Below are positions 43,874 to 53,394 of a stretch of 64,000 nt of DNA, piece after piece. The stretch is from VXPQ01 sp965117025 (lineage in GTDB: Bacteria; Bacteroidota; Rhodothermia; Rhodothermales; VXPQ01): positions 1,860,001 through 1,924,000 of the forward strand of contig OZ220746.1 of NCBI GenBank assembly GCA_965117025.1, written 5' to 3'. The position numbers and the translations under genes were made by a program. Every line of letters starts with the position of its first letter. Within the stretch, counting starts at the first letter, position 1. The notes under the pieces are model-generated. The model did no database searches. It was not told where the DNA came from and saw only the letters and a program-made list of their open reading frames with translations.

Positions 43874-46762
43874 ATGAAAAACCGAATACTACTCGCATTT
43901 GCATCCCTGGCGCTTCTGGCGCTTGCCCCCCTGTCAGTTTTGGCGCAGGGGTCGCTTGAAGGGACCGTAAATGATGAAAACGGCATACCGTTGCCCGATG
44001 TGCAGGTGGCCATTTCGGCATTGAGCATTGGCGATCTTACCGACGCCGATGGTAACTATGTGATCGAACAGGTGCCTGCAGGAACCCATATGGTGGATTT
44101 TCGCCTTATCGGATACGAGCCGGTGTCCATGGAAGTCACCGTGATGGATGGGGAAACGGCCCGGCTTGATGCAACCATGAATGAAGCCGTTATTCTCCTT
44201 GAGGCAGTGGCTGTGGTCGGTAGTCGTGCGCAACCTCGTACGGTGACCGAATCGATGGTGCCCATTGACATCATTCGCAGCAGCGATATCACCGATCAGG
44301 GAGATACGGATTTCGCCAACCTGCTTCGCAACGTAGTGCCGTCCTTCAACGTCAACATTCAGCCCATCAGTGACGCGGCGACGTTTGCGCGCCCGGCGAA
44401 CCTGCGCGGGCTCGCTCCCGATCATACCCTGGTCCTGATCAACGGCAAGCGTCGCCACCGCACCGCGGTGATTACCTGGTACGGCAACGGCCTCGCCGAC
44501 GGCTCCCAGGGTCCGGACATCGCGCTCATTCCCGGACTGGCCCTGGAACAGGCCGAGGTGCTGCGCGACGGTGCGGCCGCCCAGTACGGCTCGGACGCCA
44601 TTGCAGGGGTGATGAATTTTGTGCTCAAGGATGATCGGTCCGGCGGTTCTGTCGAGGTCAAGACGGGCGGGCACCTTTTGGGCGATACGAGCAACCGGGT
44701 CGACCGCGGGATACTGCCGGGAGACGGAGACATGTACACCATATCGGCCAACGTGGGGCTTCCACTTGGCGAGGAGGGGTTTGTCAACCTGACCGGCGAG
44801 TTTGGTAACGCTCTTCCAACCGATCGCAGCGTTCAGCGCAACGACGCGCGTGCACTCATCGGGTCGGGCAATACCCATGTGCGCGAACCCGCGCAGATCT
44901 GGGGGGCGCCCGAAGTGTCCAACGAGATCAAGGTGTGGGTCAACGCCGGCCATCCTATCAATGACCAGTTGGAGGCCTACGGTCACGGGAACTACGTGAG
45001 CAAGCAGGTCGAAGGCGGATTCTATTACCGTAACCCGAACACCCGTAGCGGTGTCTTCGGTGATGTAGACTCCGACGGCAATGGGCAGCTTCTGGTCGGC
45101 GACTTGCTGGACGCGGCCGACGGCGTGCTTGACGGATCGGCCGGCTGCCCCGAAGTCAGGGTCGAAAGCGGCGTCGTGACGGATCAGGCGGCCTGGAACG
45201 AGGTGCTCAATAATCCCAACTGCTTCACCTTCCAGAAGATATTCCCGGGAGGCTTCACCCCGCAGTTCGGCGCCGATGTGCTCGATGCCTCCGCCGTGGC
45301 GGGCCTCCGGGGAACCCGGGGTAACATGAACTGGGACGCCAGCGCAAGTTGGGGCAAGTCCAACATGGACTTCTACATGTACAATACGGTCAATGCTTCG
45401 CTGGGGCCCAATCAGCCCTGCAGCGCCGAGGGTGCTTCCCCGCACGTTCCCGACCAGCGCTGTACGCCGTACTTCAAACCCGGGATCTACGATCAGCAGG
45501 AAATAAACTTTAACCTGGATCTCTCTTATCCTCTGAGCGACAAGATCAATCTCGCGGGCGGCGGCGAATGGCGTCAGGAGCGCTTCGAGATTGTTCAGGG
45601 CAGTAGAGAGTCCTGGACCGAGGGCCCGCTCGCAACCCAGGGCTTCACGCCCGGGTCGAACGGTTTCACGGGCTTCGGTCCCCTTACGGTCGGCGACTGG
45701 GCACGCAGCAATTTCGCCGGCTACGGGGATGTCGAATACCGGGATCTGGAGCTTGACCGGAACTTAAGCGTCGCGGGACGCATCGAGAATTTCTCGGACT
45801 TCGGCAGGACGATCAACGGGAAAGTCGCGGGGCGTATAGGGTTCACCGAGGCCTTTGCCTTGCGCGCCAGTTTAAGCACGGGTTTCCGCGCGCCCACGCC
45901 GGGCCAGCAGAACGCGTTCAATATCTCGACGATCTACGATCCCGAGATCATGGACCTTACCAACAACGGGACGATTCCCTCGACCTCGCTGTTGGCCGAG
46001 CAGTATGGCGGCCGGCCGCTGGGGCCCGAAAAGTCCGTCAACAAGGCGCTCGGCGCGGTCTTCGAAAATGGCCCCTTTATTCTCTCGGCGGACTTTTTCC
46101 AGATCACCATGACGGATCGTCTCACGACGAGCCAGAACTTCGCCCTCAGTACGGCTGATGTGCAGCGTCTGCTGCAAGAGGGCATCATCCGGCCCGGCGG
46201 CGTGCTCAAGAGGTTCCGCTTCTTCATCAACGATTTCGAAACGCGCACGCGCGGTCTCGATGTCGTGGGTTCCTACCGGATGGAGGCCCAGGGCGGGGCC
46301 ACCACGACGTTCAGCGCCGCCTGGAACTGGACCTCTACCAAAGTGATCGATTTCAATAGCGAGACCCTGAGCGATAACCGGATCCGGATTCTGCAGGAAG
46401 GGCTTCCCAACATACGCGGGAATGTGACGGTGAATCACGCCTTCGCGAACGAGAAAACGAGCGTCCTGGTGCGTGCCAGTTACTGGGGTGGCTACTACGA
46501 CGGGGAGCAGCCCTACTACTCGTCCGATCCAGGGGAGACGATCGACTATCCGGCCCGTACGCTTTTCGATGTCGAAGCCACGCATTCCTTCACGGACTAC
46601 CTGGCGTTTACGCTCGGAGCGCAGAACGTGCTGAATACCTTCCCGGAGGAGTATCCCGGCGCGGCAGCCGGCGTGGGGAATACCTACGGCCAGTTCACCC
46701 CGTTCGGTTTCAACGGGGCCTTCTACTACGCTCGCGTCCGGTACAGCTTCGATTGGGAGTAA
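43874..46762 (+). CDS. TonB-dependent outer-membrane receptor, second of tandem pair
   Basis: The 962-residue product starts at ATG 43874 with a signal peptide (ILLAFASLALLALAPLSVLAQ). It has the same domain order as its neighbour: a regulatory domain (LEGTVNDENGIPLPDVQV...VDFRLIGYE), a plug with EAVAVVGSRAQPRTVTESM, LVLINGKRRHR and EVLRDGAAAQYGSDAIAG, and a barrel ending AFYYARVRYSFDWE. The two receptors are clear paralogues. The gap of 201 bases and the terminator after this gene suggest one operon or a separately promoted pair. The substrate is unknown. Confidence 0.94.
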   Translation: MKNRILLAFASLALLALAPLSVLAQGSLEGTVNDENGIPLPDVQVAISALSIGDLTDADGNYVIEQVPAGTHMVDFRLIGYEPVSMEVTVMDGETARLDATMNEAVILLEAVAVVGSRAQPRTVTESMVPIDIIRSSDITDQGDTDFANLLRNVVPSFNVNIQPISDAATFARPANLRGLAPDHTLVLINGKRRHRTAVITWYGNGLADGSQGPDIALIPGLALEQAEVLRDGAAAQYGSDAIAGVMNFVLKDDRSGGSVEVKTGGHLLGDTSNRVDRGILPGDGDMYTISANVGLPLGEEGFVNLTGEFGNALPTDRSVQRNDARALIGSGNTHVREPAQIWGAPEVSNEIKVWVNAGHPINDQLEAYGHGNYVSKQVEGGFYYRNPNTRSGVFGDVDSDGNGQLLVGDLLDAADGVLDGSAGCPEVRVESGVVTDQAAWNEVLNNPNCFTFQKIFPGGFTPQFGADVLDASAVAGLRGTRGNMNWDASASWGKSNMDFYMYNTVNASLGPNQPCSAEGASPHVPDQRCTPYFKPGIYDQQEINFNLDLSYPLSDKINLAGGGEWRQERFEIVQGSRESWTEGPLATQGFTPGSNGFTGFGPLTVGDWARSNFAGYGDVEYRDLELDRNLSVAGRIENFSDFGRTINGKVAGRIGFTEAFALRASLSTGFRAPTPGQQNAFNISTIYDPEIMDLTNNGTIPSTSLLAEQYGGRPLGPEKSVNKALGAVFENGPFILSADFFQITMTDRLTTSQNFALSTADVQRLLQEGIIRPGGVLKRFRFFINDFETRTRGLDVVGSYRMEAQGGATTTFSAAWNWTSTKVIDFNSETLSDNRIRILQEGLPNIRGNVTVNHAFANEKTSVLVRASYWGGYYDGEQPYYSSDPGETIDYPARTLFDVEATHSFTDYLAFTLGAQNVLNTFPEEYPGAAAGVGNTYGQFTPFGFNGAFYYARVRYSFDWE

Positions 46763-46788
46763 GCAACGGTGAAGTGCATCACATCACG

Positions 46789-46828
46789 AAAAGGAGAGGG
46801 GTTTTACTCCTCTCCTTTTTGTGTTTTT
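46789..46828 (+). terminator. Rho-independent terminator after the TonB receptors
   Basis: An 11-bp stem (aaaaggagagg at 46789-46799 with cctctcctttt at 46809-46819) encloses a 9-base loop and is followed by a T-rich tail (tgtgtttttt). It ends transcription of the receptor pair. Confidence 0.88.
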
Positions 46829-46844
46829 TAGGATACTCTGATTA

Positions 46845-46863
46845 GGGCCTGTTACCACTATGC
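46845..46863 (-). repeat. Dispersed 19-base repeat, copy 3 (inverted)
   Basis: gggcctgttaccactatgc is the reverse complement of the copies at 40729 and 50273. The match to the 50273 copy extends further (ctgcatagtggtaacaggcccta). A copy of the ggatactctgat motif (46831-46842) lies directly beside it. Confidence 0.8.
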
Positions 46864-47048
46864 AGCAATGCTCAGAGGTTGCGAGGGGTGGGCTGGCAAG
46901 GAATGACGAAGCAATGTGGCAGGCCCCGCGCTGTTGCGCTCTTTCCCGTTCGGTTTCGCATATTCTTTGCGATCCATAATCCCCGCAAGGAGTAAAATAC
47001 GTTTGGGTTTTTTTGCGCTGAATACTATCTCTAATGCGGACAAGCACT

Positions 47049-48536
47049 ATGGCGAACGGTAAGATCGTTCAGATAATCGGCCCTGTCGTGGACGCGGAAT
47101 TTCCATCCGGCGATGTCCCCGAGATTCTTTCTGCGTTAACGATCGGACGAGATCAGGGAGACGATCTGGTCCTGGAAGTGCAGCAGCACCTTGGGGAAAA
47201 TCGCGTTCGCACGATCGCCATGGATTCCACGGACGGCCTTACGCGCGGTACGGAGGTCGTGAATACGGGCCGTGCAATCGCCATGCCTGTCGGCGAAGAG
47301 ATCCGTGGCCGGCTGCTCAATGTGGTTGGGCGCGCCATTGACGGCTTCCCGCAACCTGAAGTGAGCGAATGGCGCCCGATTCATCGGGAGGCCCCCGCTT
47401 TCGAGGAGTTGCAGACGAGCATCGAGATGCTGGAAACGGGCATCAAGGTGATCGACCTTATTCAGCCGGTGGCGCGTGGCGGCAAGGTGGGCTTGTTCGG
47501 CGGCGCCGGTGTGGGCAAGACGGTGCTCATCCAGGAACTCATCAACAATATCGCCAAGGCGCATGAGGGCCTTTCCGTTTTTGCCGGCGTCGGGGAACGC
47601 ACCCGCGAGGGGAACGATCTGTTACGTGAGATGCTCGAATCCGGCGTAATGAGTTACGGCGAGGAATTTCGCCAGACGATGGAAGAAGGCGGCTGGGACT
47701 TGAGCCAAGTGGATGACACAGCGCTCCGGCAGTCCAACATTACGCTTGTCTTCGGGCAGATGAACGAACCGCCCGGGGCCCGTGCCCGCGTAGCCCTGGC
47801 GGGGCTGACCGTCGCGGAATATTTTCGTGATCTGGGTGGCCGGGATGTACTCCTCTTCGTGGACAACATTTTCCGCTTCACGCAAGCCGGTTCGGAGGTT
47901 TCGGCGCTGCTTGGCCGGATGCCGAGCGCAGTAGGGTACCAGCCGACGCTTGCCACCGAGATGGGCGAGTTGCAGGAGCGCATCACCTCGACCCGGGACG
48001 GCGCCATCACCTCTTTCCAGGCTATTTACGTCCCGGCGGACGACCTCACGGATCCTGCCCCGGCCACCACCTTTGCGCACCTCGACGCTACGACGGTGCT
48101 TTCCCGTCAGATCGCTTCACTGGGGATTTATCCGGCCATTGATCCCCTCGACTCGACAAGCCGCATTCTGGATGCGCGCATTGTCGGCGAGGAACATTAC
48201 CGGACGGCTCAGGAGGTGAAGGAACTCCTGCAGCGGTACAAGGAATTGCAGGATATTATCGCCATTCTCGGCATGGACGAGTTGTCCGACGAAGACAAGC
48301 TTGTGGTCCAGCGGGCCCGGCGCGCCCAGCGATTCATGAGCCAGCCGTTCTTTGTGGCTCAGCAATTCACCGGCATTGAAGGCAAGTACGTCAAGGTGGA
48401 GGATTCGATTCGCGGATTCCGGGCTATCCTGGAAGGAGAAATGGACCAGTATCCCGAAAGCGCCTTCAATCTGAAGGGTTCCATCGAAGAGGTTGCGGAG
48501 GCCGGCGAGAAGATGCTTGCGGAGGAGACCGCATAA
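47049..48536 (+). CDS. atpD: F1Fo ATP synthase beta subunit
   Basis: The 495-residue protein begins MANGKIVQIIGPVVDAEFPS. It has Walker A GGAGVGKT (about 150-158), the catalytic GERTREGNDL, FVDNIFRFTQAGSEVSALLGRMPSA (in pieces of the conserved beta-subunit core) and YVPADDLTDPAPATTF. The ATG at 47049 is preferred to 47034 by homology. It makes ATP with the alpha subunit. Only atpD and atpC are here, as in many Bacteroidota where these two stand apart from the other F-ATPase genes. Confidence 0.97.
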   Translation: MANGKIVQIIGPVVDAEFPSGDVPEILSALTIGRDQGDDLVLEVQQHLGENRVRTIAMDSTDGLTRGTEVVNTGRAIAMPVGEEIRGRLLNVVGRAIDGFPQPEVSEWRPIHREAPAFEELQTSIEMLETGIKVIDLIQPVARGGKVGLFGGAGVGKTVLIQELINNIAKAHEGLSVFAGVGERTREGNDLLREMLESGVMSYGEEFRQTMEEGGWDLSQVDDTALRQSNITLVFGQMNEPPGARARVALAGLTVAEYFRDLGGRDVLLFVDNIFRFTQAGSEVSALLGRMPSAVGYQPTLATEMGELQERITSTRDGAITSFQAIYVPADDLTDPAPATTFAHLDATTVLSRQIASLGIYPAIDPLDSTSRILDARIVGEEHYRTAQEVKELLQRYKELQDIIAILGMDELSDEDKLVVQRARRAQRFMSQPFFVAQQFTGIEGKYVKVEDSIRGFRAILEGEMDQYPESAFNLKGSIEEVAEAGEKMLAEETA

Positions 48537-48626
48537 GCATAGACGCGTATCCGCAAGCGACCGGGTTTTTCGGCGCTTCGTACCAGGTTCGATCACATAC
48601 GATCTGATTGTATACTACCAGCCTCT

Positions 48627-49052
48627 ATGGCCCATCTTCAGGTTGAAATCGTTGCTCCGGACCGGCGCGTCTTTCAGGGAGAGGCGCGCGGGGTTCAGGC
48701 TCCTGGCCGGTTTGGTTCGTTTGAGGTGCTGTTCAATCATGCCCCCATGATCGCCGCGTTCGATATTGGCGCGGTACGTGTTACGGCTTCCGATGGAGAA
48801 CAGGTCTTTTTTACCTCGAGCGGGGGCTTTCTCGAGGTGATCGACAACCGGGTTACTGTACTCGCGGACACGGCCGAGCCGGTTTCCGAAATTGATACGC
48901 AGCGGGCGAAAGCGGCCGAAGAACGGGCGTTGCGCCGGTTGCAATCGACCGGGGAAGACATTGACCGACTTCGCGCCGGGCGAGCCCTCGAACGGGCCCG
49001 CAACCGGTTGCGCATGGCGATGGGGCGTATCGGCAGAGCGGCTTCGGGATGA
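48627..49052 (+). CDS. atpC: F1Fo ATP synthase epsilon subunit
   Basis: The 141-residue protein starts MAHLQVEIVAPDRRVFQGEA, the typical epsilon beginning. It continues with GSFEVLFNHAPMIAAFDIG, FTSSGGFLEVIDNRVTVLAD and a C-terminal helical hairpin rich in Arg/Ala/Glu. It regulates and couples the F1 motor. It follows atpD after 90 bases. Confidence 0.95.
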   Translation: MAHLQVEIVAPDRRVFQGEARGVQAPGRFGSFEVLFNHAPMIAAFDIGAVRVTASDGEQVFFTSSGGFLEVIDNRVTVLADTAEPVSEIDTQRAKAAEERALRRLQSTGEDIDRLRAGRALERARNRLRMAMGRIGRAASG

Positions 49053-49055
49053 TCC

Positions 49056-50222
49056 ATGGCCACGCTGAACGACCTCCCGACCCCCTGCCTGCTGATTGAG
49101 CAGTCTCGCCTCGAGGCGAATCTTTCAGCGATGCAGGCTCGCGCCGACGCGCAGGGAGTTCGCTTGCGGCCTCACATCAAAACACACAAGTCCACGGCGC
49201 TGGCCCGCATGCAACAGGAGGCGGGTGCGCGCGGCGTTACCGTGGCGACGGTAGGGGAAGCCGAGCACTTTGTGCACGCCGGTTTCGACGATATCCGCAT
49301 CGCGTATCCCGTGGTCGGACAAGACCGGCTCGAACGCGTAACCGATCTGTGTGCCGATACACGTCTTTCTTTCTGTGTCGATACCGTGCCCGGCGTTCGG
49401 GCCGCCTCTGATTTTTTTACGTCGCGCGGCGTTTCCGCCGAGGTGTTGATTGAGGTAAATGTGGGTCAAAATCGCTGCGGCGTCGATCCGGAGGATGCGC
49501 GTTCCGTGGCGTTTGCGCGCACGGTGGCCGAATCTCCCGGAATACGTCTTGCCGGCATCCTTACGCACGCCGGACAGGTTTACAAGGGGTCGCCGGAGGG
49601 TGTATCGAAGGAAGAGGCTATACGAACGGTTTCCCGGCACGAACGGGACGCCATGCTCCGGTTCGCCGGGCGGCTCAGGGAGGCAGGTCTGGCCGAACCG
49701 GGCGCCTTCGAGATCAGCATCGGCTCCACGCCCACGATGCATGTGTTCGAGAACAGGGAGGAGGGGGGCTTCCGCATTACCGAGATACGTCCCGGCAACT
49801 ATGTTTTCCACGATGCCATACAGGTAGCCCTCGGCGCCGTGGCGTTATCCGACTGTGCGCTCACCGTACTGACGACGGTGGTCAGCCGCCATCGCACGGC
49901 ATCGGGGAGGGAGCGGTTATTTGCCGATGCCGGTTCGAAAACCGTCACCTCCGACCAGGGATCAGGCACGGACGGCTATGGGCAGTTGCTGTATGACGGG
50001 CTTCGGATGGAGCGCTTGCCGCATGCCCGTATCGCCGCGCTTTCCGAAGAACATGCCTGGATCGATGTATCGGGCGGATCTACCCTCGAAGTGGGAGACC
50101 GTATCCGGCTCGTGCCGAATCATGCCTGCGTATGCATGCATCTGCACGAAACCGCGTGGATTATCGATGGCGAGGAAGTCGTTGATTCCTTGCCCATCGA
50201 TGCCCGCGCCCGCGTACCGTAG
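49056..50222 (+). CDS. D-threonine aldolase / D-serine dehydratase-like PLP enzyme
   Basis: The 388-residue protein has the fold-III (alanine-racemase-like) barrel with the PLP lysine in RPHIKTHKS. It also has EVNVGQNRCGV, ILTHAGQVY, SIGSTPTM and EIRPGNYVFHD. A C-terminal beta domain carries the metal-binding pair in PNHACVC (His and Cys). It should act on a D-amino acid, by retro-aldol cleavage or dehydration, which I cannot tell apart from sequence. It starts 3 bases after the atpC stop. Confidence 0.88.
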   Translation: MATLNDLPTPCLLIEQSRLEANLSAMQARADAQGVRLRPHIKTHKSTALARMQQEAGARGVTVATVGEAEHFVHAGFDDIRIAYPVVGQDRLERVTDLCADTRLSFCVDTVPGVRAASDFFTSRGVSAEVLIEVNVGQNRCGVDPEDARSVAFARTVAESPGIRLAGILTHAGQVYKGSPEGVSKEEAIRTVSRHERDAMLRFAGRLREAGLAEPGAFEISIGSTPTMHVFENREEGGFRITEIRPGNYVFHDAIQVALGAVALSDCALTVLTTVVSRHRTASGRERLFADAGSKTVTSDQGSGTDGYGQLLYDGLRMERLPHARIAALSEEHAWIDVSGGSTLEVGDRIRLVPNHACVCMHLHETAWIIDGEEVVDSLPIDARARVP

Positions 50223-50272
50223 TGTTCGGCCGGACCCTGCGACGGCGCGAGGATCCGGCCCTTTACACTGCT

Positions 50273-50291
50273 GCATAGTGGTAACAGGCCC
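50273..50291 (+). repeat. Dispersed 19-base repeat, copy 2
   Basis: gcatagtggtaacaggccc is identical to the copy at 40729. Its last base touches the stop codon of the glutamine synthetase on the opposite strand, so two of three copies lie at gene 3-prime ends. Confidence 0.8.
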
Positions 50292-52468
50292 TACCTGATG
50301 AACAGTATTTCCCGGTACGTCGGCACCGGCCACAGTTCGTTCGGCACGACCCGTTCGAGTTTGTCGCACGCAAGGCGTACGGCATTCATCGCCGGAATGA
50401 CCTGATCGCGCATGTGCACGGCGTGTGCATGCCCATCCTCGATATGGGTCATATTCGCAGCCTTCAACTGGTCGATCGCTCCGCGCAGTTCGTCGATCAG
50501 GGCGCCCGTGGCCGCCGCCGTAGCCTGCGTGCCTCCGGAAGGAGCGCCGATCTGGTTGGCTTGCATAACGGTCGTCGTTAACTCTCCGAAGTATCTCGCC
50601 GCTGCAGGGAGCACCATTGTTTCGGCCATGGCCTGCGTGGTTTCCGCTTCGATATTGACCGTGATGATGTACTGCTCGAGCCACGTTTCATACCGACTCT
50701 CGAGTTCGGTCTTTGAAAGGACATTGGTCTTCTCGAAAAGCGATACGTTTTTCTCGTCGAGCATTTTTTCGAGCGCATCGACCGTCGTACGCAGGTTCAG
50801 AAGGCCGCGTTGTTCGGCTTCCGCATGCCATTCTTCCGTGTAGTTGTCCCCCTCGAAAAGGATGGCTTTCGTTTCCTGTGTGGATTCCTGAAGCACGTTG
50901 GCCACGGCGTCTTCGAAAGACATCCCGTCGCCTGTCTTGGCTTCCAGGCTCGCGGCCAGTTCGTCCAGCGTGTCCGCCATGATTACGTTGAGCACGGTGT
51001 TCGAAAACGAGATCGTCTGATTGGAGCCGACCGCACGAAACTCGAACTTGTTGCCCGTGAAAGCGAACGGAGACGTGCGATTACGGTCGCCCGAGTGGCG
51101 CGGCAAATGCGGGAGGACCGGGCTGCCAAGGCCAAGGAAACCACCTTCTTTGTTCGACGTGGCCGAGCCTTCCGCGATCTGGTTGAAGATGCCGTACAGG
51201 GCCTCGCCGAGGAAAACGCTCAAAATGGCCGGGGGCGCTTCGTTAGCGCCCAGCCGGTGGTCGTTTCCGGCCGTCGCCACGGCGATTCGCAATATGTCCT
51301 GATGTTTGAACACCGCACGGATCACCGCGGCGCAGAAGAACAGGAACCGCAGGTTCTGGGAAGGATCGTCTCCCGGATCGAGCAGGTTTATGCCCGTGTT
51401 CGTGGATATCGACCAGTTGTTGTGCTTGCCCGATCCGTTCAGTCCGTCGAACGGCTTCTCATGCAACAGGCAGACGAGGCCGTACTTGCGAGCCGTCTTC
51501 TGCAGCATGAGCATGATCAGGTGCTGGTGGTCGGCGCCCACGTTCGAGTTTTCGAAAATCGGCGCGATTTCGTACTGGCTTGGGGCTACTTCATTGTGAC
51601 GTGTTTTGACGGGCACTCCAAGACGGTACAACTCCCGTTCCGTTTCGAGCATGCACGACAGAATCCGGTCTTCGATCGCCCCGAAATAATGATCGTCCAG
51701 CTCGTGGCCCTTCGGCGGTTTGGCGCCGATGAGCGTACGCCCCGTGGTCACGAGGTCCGGCCGGCGGTAAAAATATTCCTCGTCGATCAGGAAGTATTCC
51801 TGCTCGGAACCGACGGTGGAGTACACGTTTTTTACGTCTTCCACGCCGAATAGCGCAAGGACGCGTCGGGCCGCGGCATCCAGCGCCTCTATGGAGCGAA
51901 GCAGGGGGATCTTGTAGTCAAGCGCCTCGCCGGTCCAGGAAGTGAATGCGGTGGGAATTGCCAGATAGGCCCCGTTTTTGTTCTCGATGATGAAAGCGGG
52001 TGAGGTGGGGTCCCATGCCGTATAGCCGCGAGCCTCGAAGGTGGCGCGCACGCCGCCGCTCGGGAAACTCGATGCGTCCGGTTCACCCTGAATCAGGTCA
52101 CTCCCGGAGAACTCTGCAATGGCCCCGCCGCCCTTGTTCGGGGTGATGAAGCTGTCGTGCTTTTCGGCGGTCGAGCCGGTCAAAGGTTGAAACCAGTGCG
52201 TAAAGTGCGTTCCGCCCCGTTCCTTGGCCCACTCTTTCATGGCCGTCGCCACGGTGTCCGCAACCGTCGCATCGACCGGCTCATTGTTTTCGATGGTGGC
52301 GAGAAGCCGTTCGTAGACTTTCTTGGGCAGACGGCTTTTCATGGCTTCCAGACCAAACGTATTCTCCCCAAAGATTTTCTCGATATCTATGGGAAGAATC
52401 GGCGCCTTGATGTCAGGCACAAATTTGGTTGCGGCCTTTACGTTATAATCGTCAATCAACTTGGACAT
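50291..52468 (-). CDS. glnN: Glutamine synthetase type III
   Basis: The 725-residue protein is far longer than GlnA I and matches type III. It has THFTHWFQPLTGSTAEKHDSF, GSDLIQGEPDASSFPSGG, SEQEYFLIDEEYF, KTRHNEVAPSQYE, FENSNVGADHQH and KPFDGLNGSGKHNNWS, followed by NRTSPFAFTGNKFEFR. It condenses ammonia and glutamate to glutamine. The Lrp-type regulator at 52576 lies 107 bases upstream on the same strand and may control it. Confidence 0.96.
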   Translation of the reverse strand: MSKLIDDYNVKAATKFVPDIKAPILPIDIEKIFGENTFGLEAMKSRLPKKVYERLLATIENNEPVDATVADTVATAMKEWAKERGGTHFTHWFQPLTGSTAEKHDSFITPNKGGGAIAEFSGSDLIQGEPDASSFPSGGVRATFEARGYTAWDPTSPAFIIENKNGAYLAIPTAFTSWTGEALDYKIPLLRSIEALDAAARRVLALFGVEDVKNVYSTVGSEQEYFLIDEEYFYRRPDLVTTGRTLIGAKPPKGHELDDHYFGAIEDRILSCMLETERELYRLGVPVKTRHNEVAPSQYEIAPIFENSNVGADHQHLIMLMLQKTARKYGLVCLLHEKPFDGLNGSGKHNNWSISTNTGINLLDPGDDPSQNLRFLFFCAAVIRAVFKHQDILRIAVATAGNDHRLGANEAPPAILSVFLGEALYGIFNQIAEGSATSNKEGGFLGLGSPVLPHLPRHSGDRNRTSPFAFTGNKFEFRAVGSNQTISFSNTVLNVIMADTLDELAASLEAKTGDGMSFEDAVANVLQESTQETKAILFEGDNYTEEWHAEAEQRGLLNLRTTVDALEKMLDEKNVSLFEKTNVLSKTELESRYETWLEQYIITVNIEAETTQAMAETMVLPAAARYFGELTTTVMQANQIGAPSGGTQATAAATGALIDELRGAIDQLKAANMTHIEDGHAHAVHMRDQVIPAMNAVRLACDKLERVVPNELWPVPTYREILFIR

Positions 52469-52575
52469 GGTGTGCAGCGTTTGGTGGTAACGTCAGGAGG
52501 TTGTGATGCAGGGATGGTGTAACAGGTCGTCCGGTGTCCGCAGCGCGGCATCGGCTGCGCAGTGCAAAAGGGATG

Positions 52576-53052
52576 TCAATATTCCGCCAGTTCGGTCGTG
52601 AATGGTTTGATTTTCCTGGTTTCCTTGAAAGTGCTCAGCACAATGCTGGTTGAAGTACCGTGTACTCCGGGCAGCGCCTGGATTTTCGACAGGAGTTGTT
52701 CGAGCGTGGTTGTGTTCCGGGAGCGAACCTTCAGTATGTGAGATCCCTCTCCGGTAATCGAATGCACTTCCTGCACTTCCGGGAAAACAAGGACCTCATT
52801 CACGAAATTGTCGTAATTCGCAGATCCGTCCACGGTTACGCGAATAAAGGACGTGATGTCCATGTGGAATCGCTTCGGGGCGACTACGGCGTGATAGCCT
52901 GTGATCACTCCCCGTTCTTCGAGTTTACGCATGCGGTCACTCACGGAGGGCACGGAAAGCCCTACGATTTCTGCGATAGCGTTGCGTTTCATCCGCCCGC
53001 TATCCTGTAGCAGTTCAAGAATGGTGACATCGATTTTGTCGATTTGGTGCAT
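52576..53052 (-). CDS. Lrp/AsnC-family transcriptional regulator
   Basis: The 158-residue protein has an N-terminal helix-turn-helix (DKIDVTILELLQDSGRMKRNAIAEIVGLS followed by VSDRMRKLEERGVI) and a C-terminal RAM ligand-binding domain (EVQEVHSITGEGSHILKVRSRN). Members sense amino acids and often control nitrogen genes, which fits the glutamine synthetase next to it. Which ligand it binds cannot be read. Confidence 0.92.
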   Translation of the reverse strand: MHQIDKIDVTILELLQDSGRMKRNAIAEIVGLSVPSVSDRMRKLEERGVITGYHAVVAPKRFHMDITSFIRVTVDGSANYDNFVNEVLVFPEVQEVHSITGEGSHILKVRSRNTTTLEQLLSKIQALPGVHGTSTSIVLSTFKETRKIKPFTTELAEY

Positions 53053-53060
53053 GGCGTTGT

Positions 53061-53288
53061 CGGGGGAGTTGGATTATGGCAGCGATTTTTGATCTTTTGC
53101 GGTGAATTCGGCACCATTCTATTAACTAATTTAGGAAAAGATGCAAATATGCATCCATAAAATTAGATTTTTAACCCATTTTTTGCATACAGGCCCGGAT
53201 TTGCATTCGTCGAGAGGCGCCTCGTGGCGGGGCGCTCGCGATGCATGCGAACATGCAGGGCATCCGAACGTACCCATGCGGGATGTAT
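53061..53288. other. Intergenic region between Lrp regulator and TIM-barrel gene
   Basis: No gene is seen in the space between the divergent genes at 53052 and 53395, apart from the inverted repeat at 53289-53360. Short AT-rich stretches at 53110-53180 could hold the lrp promoter, but no boxes are confidently placed. Confidence 0.4.
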
Positions 53289-53360
53289 TTAAGGATACTC
53301 TGATCAAAACCACCCCTCTCAGCTTCTGAGCTTTGCGGACTTAATTCAGAGTATCCTTAA
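53289..53360. repeat. Perfect 15-base inverted repeat, dispersed GGATACTCTGAT family
   Basis: ttaaggatactctga (53289-53303) and tcagagtatccttaa (53346-53360) are exact complements around 42 bases that hold a small inner hairpin (ctcag-ctt-ctgag). Related elements lie at 57621-57663 and, as one arm, at 46831-46842. It ends 34 bases before the TIM-barrel gene. Confidence 0.75.
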
Positions 53361-53394
53361 CGCCTCGCTTTTGAGCCATTAACAAGGGAACATC

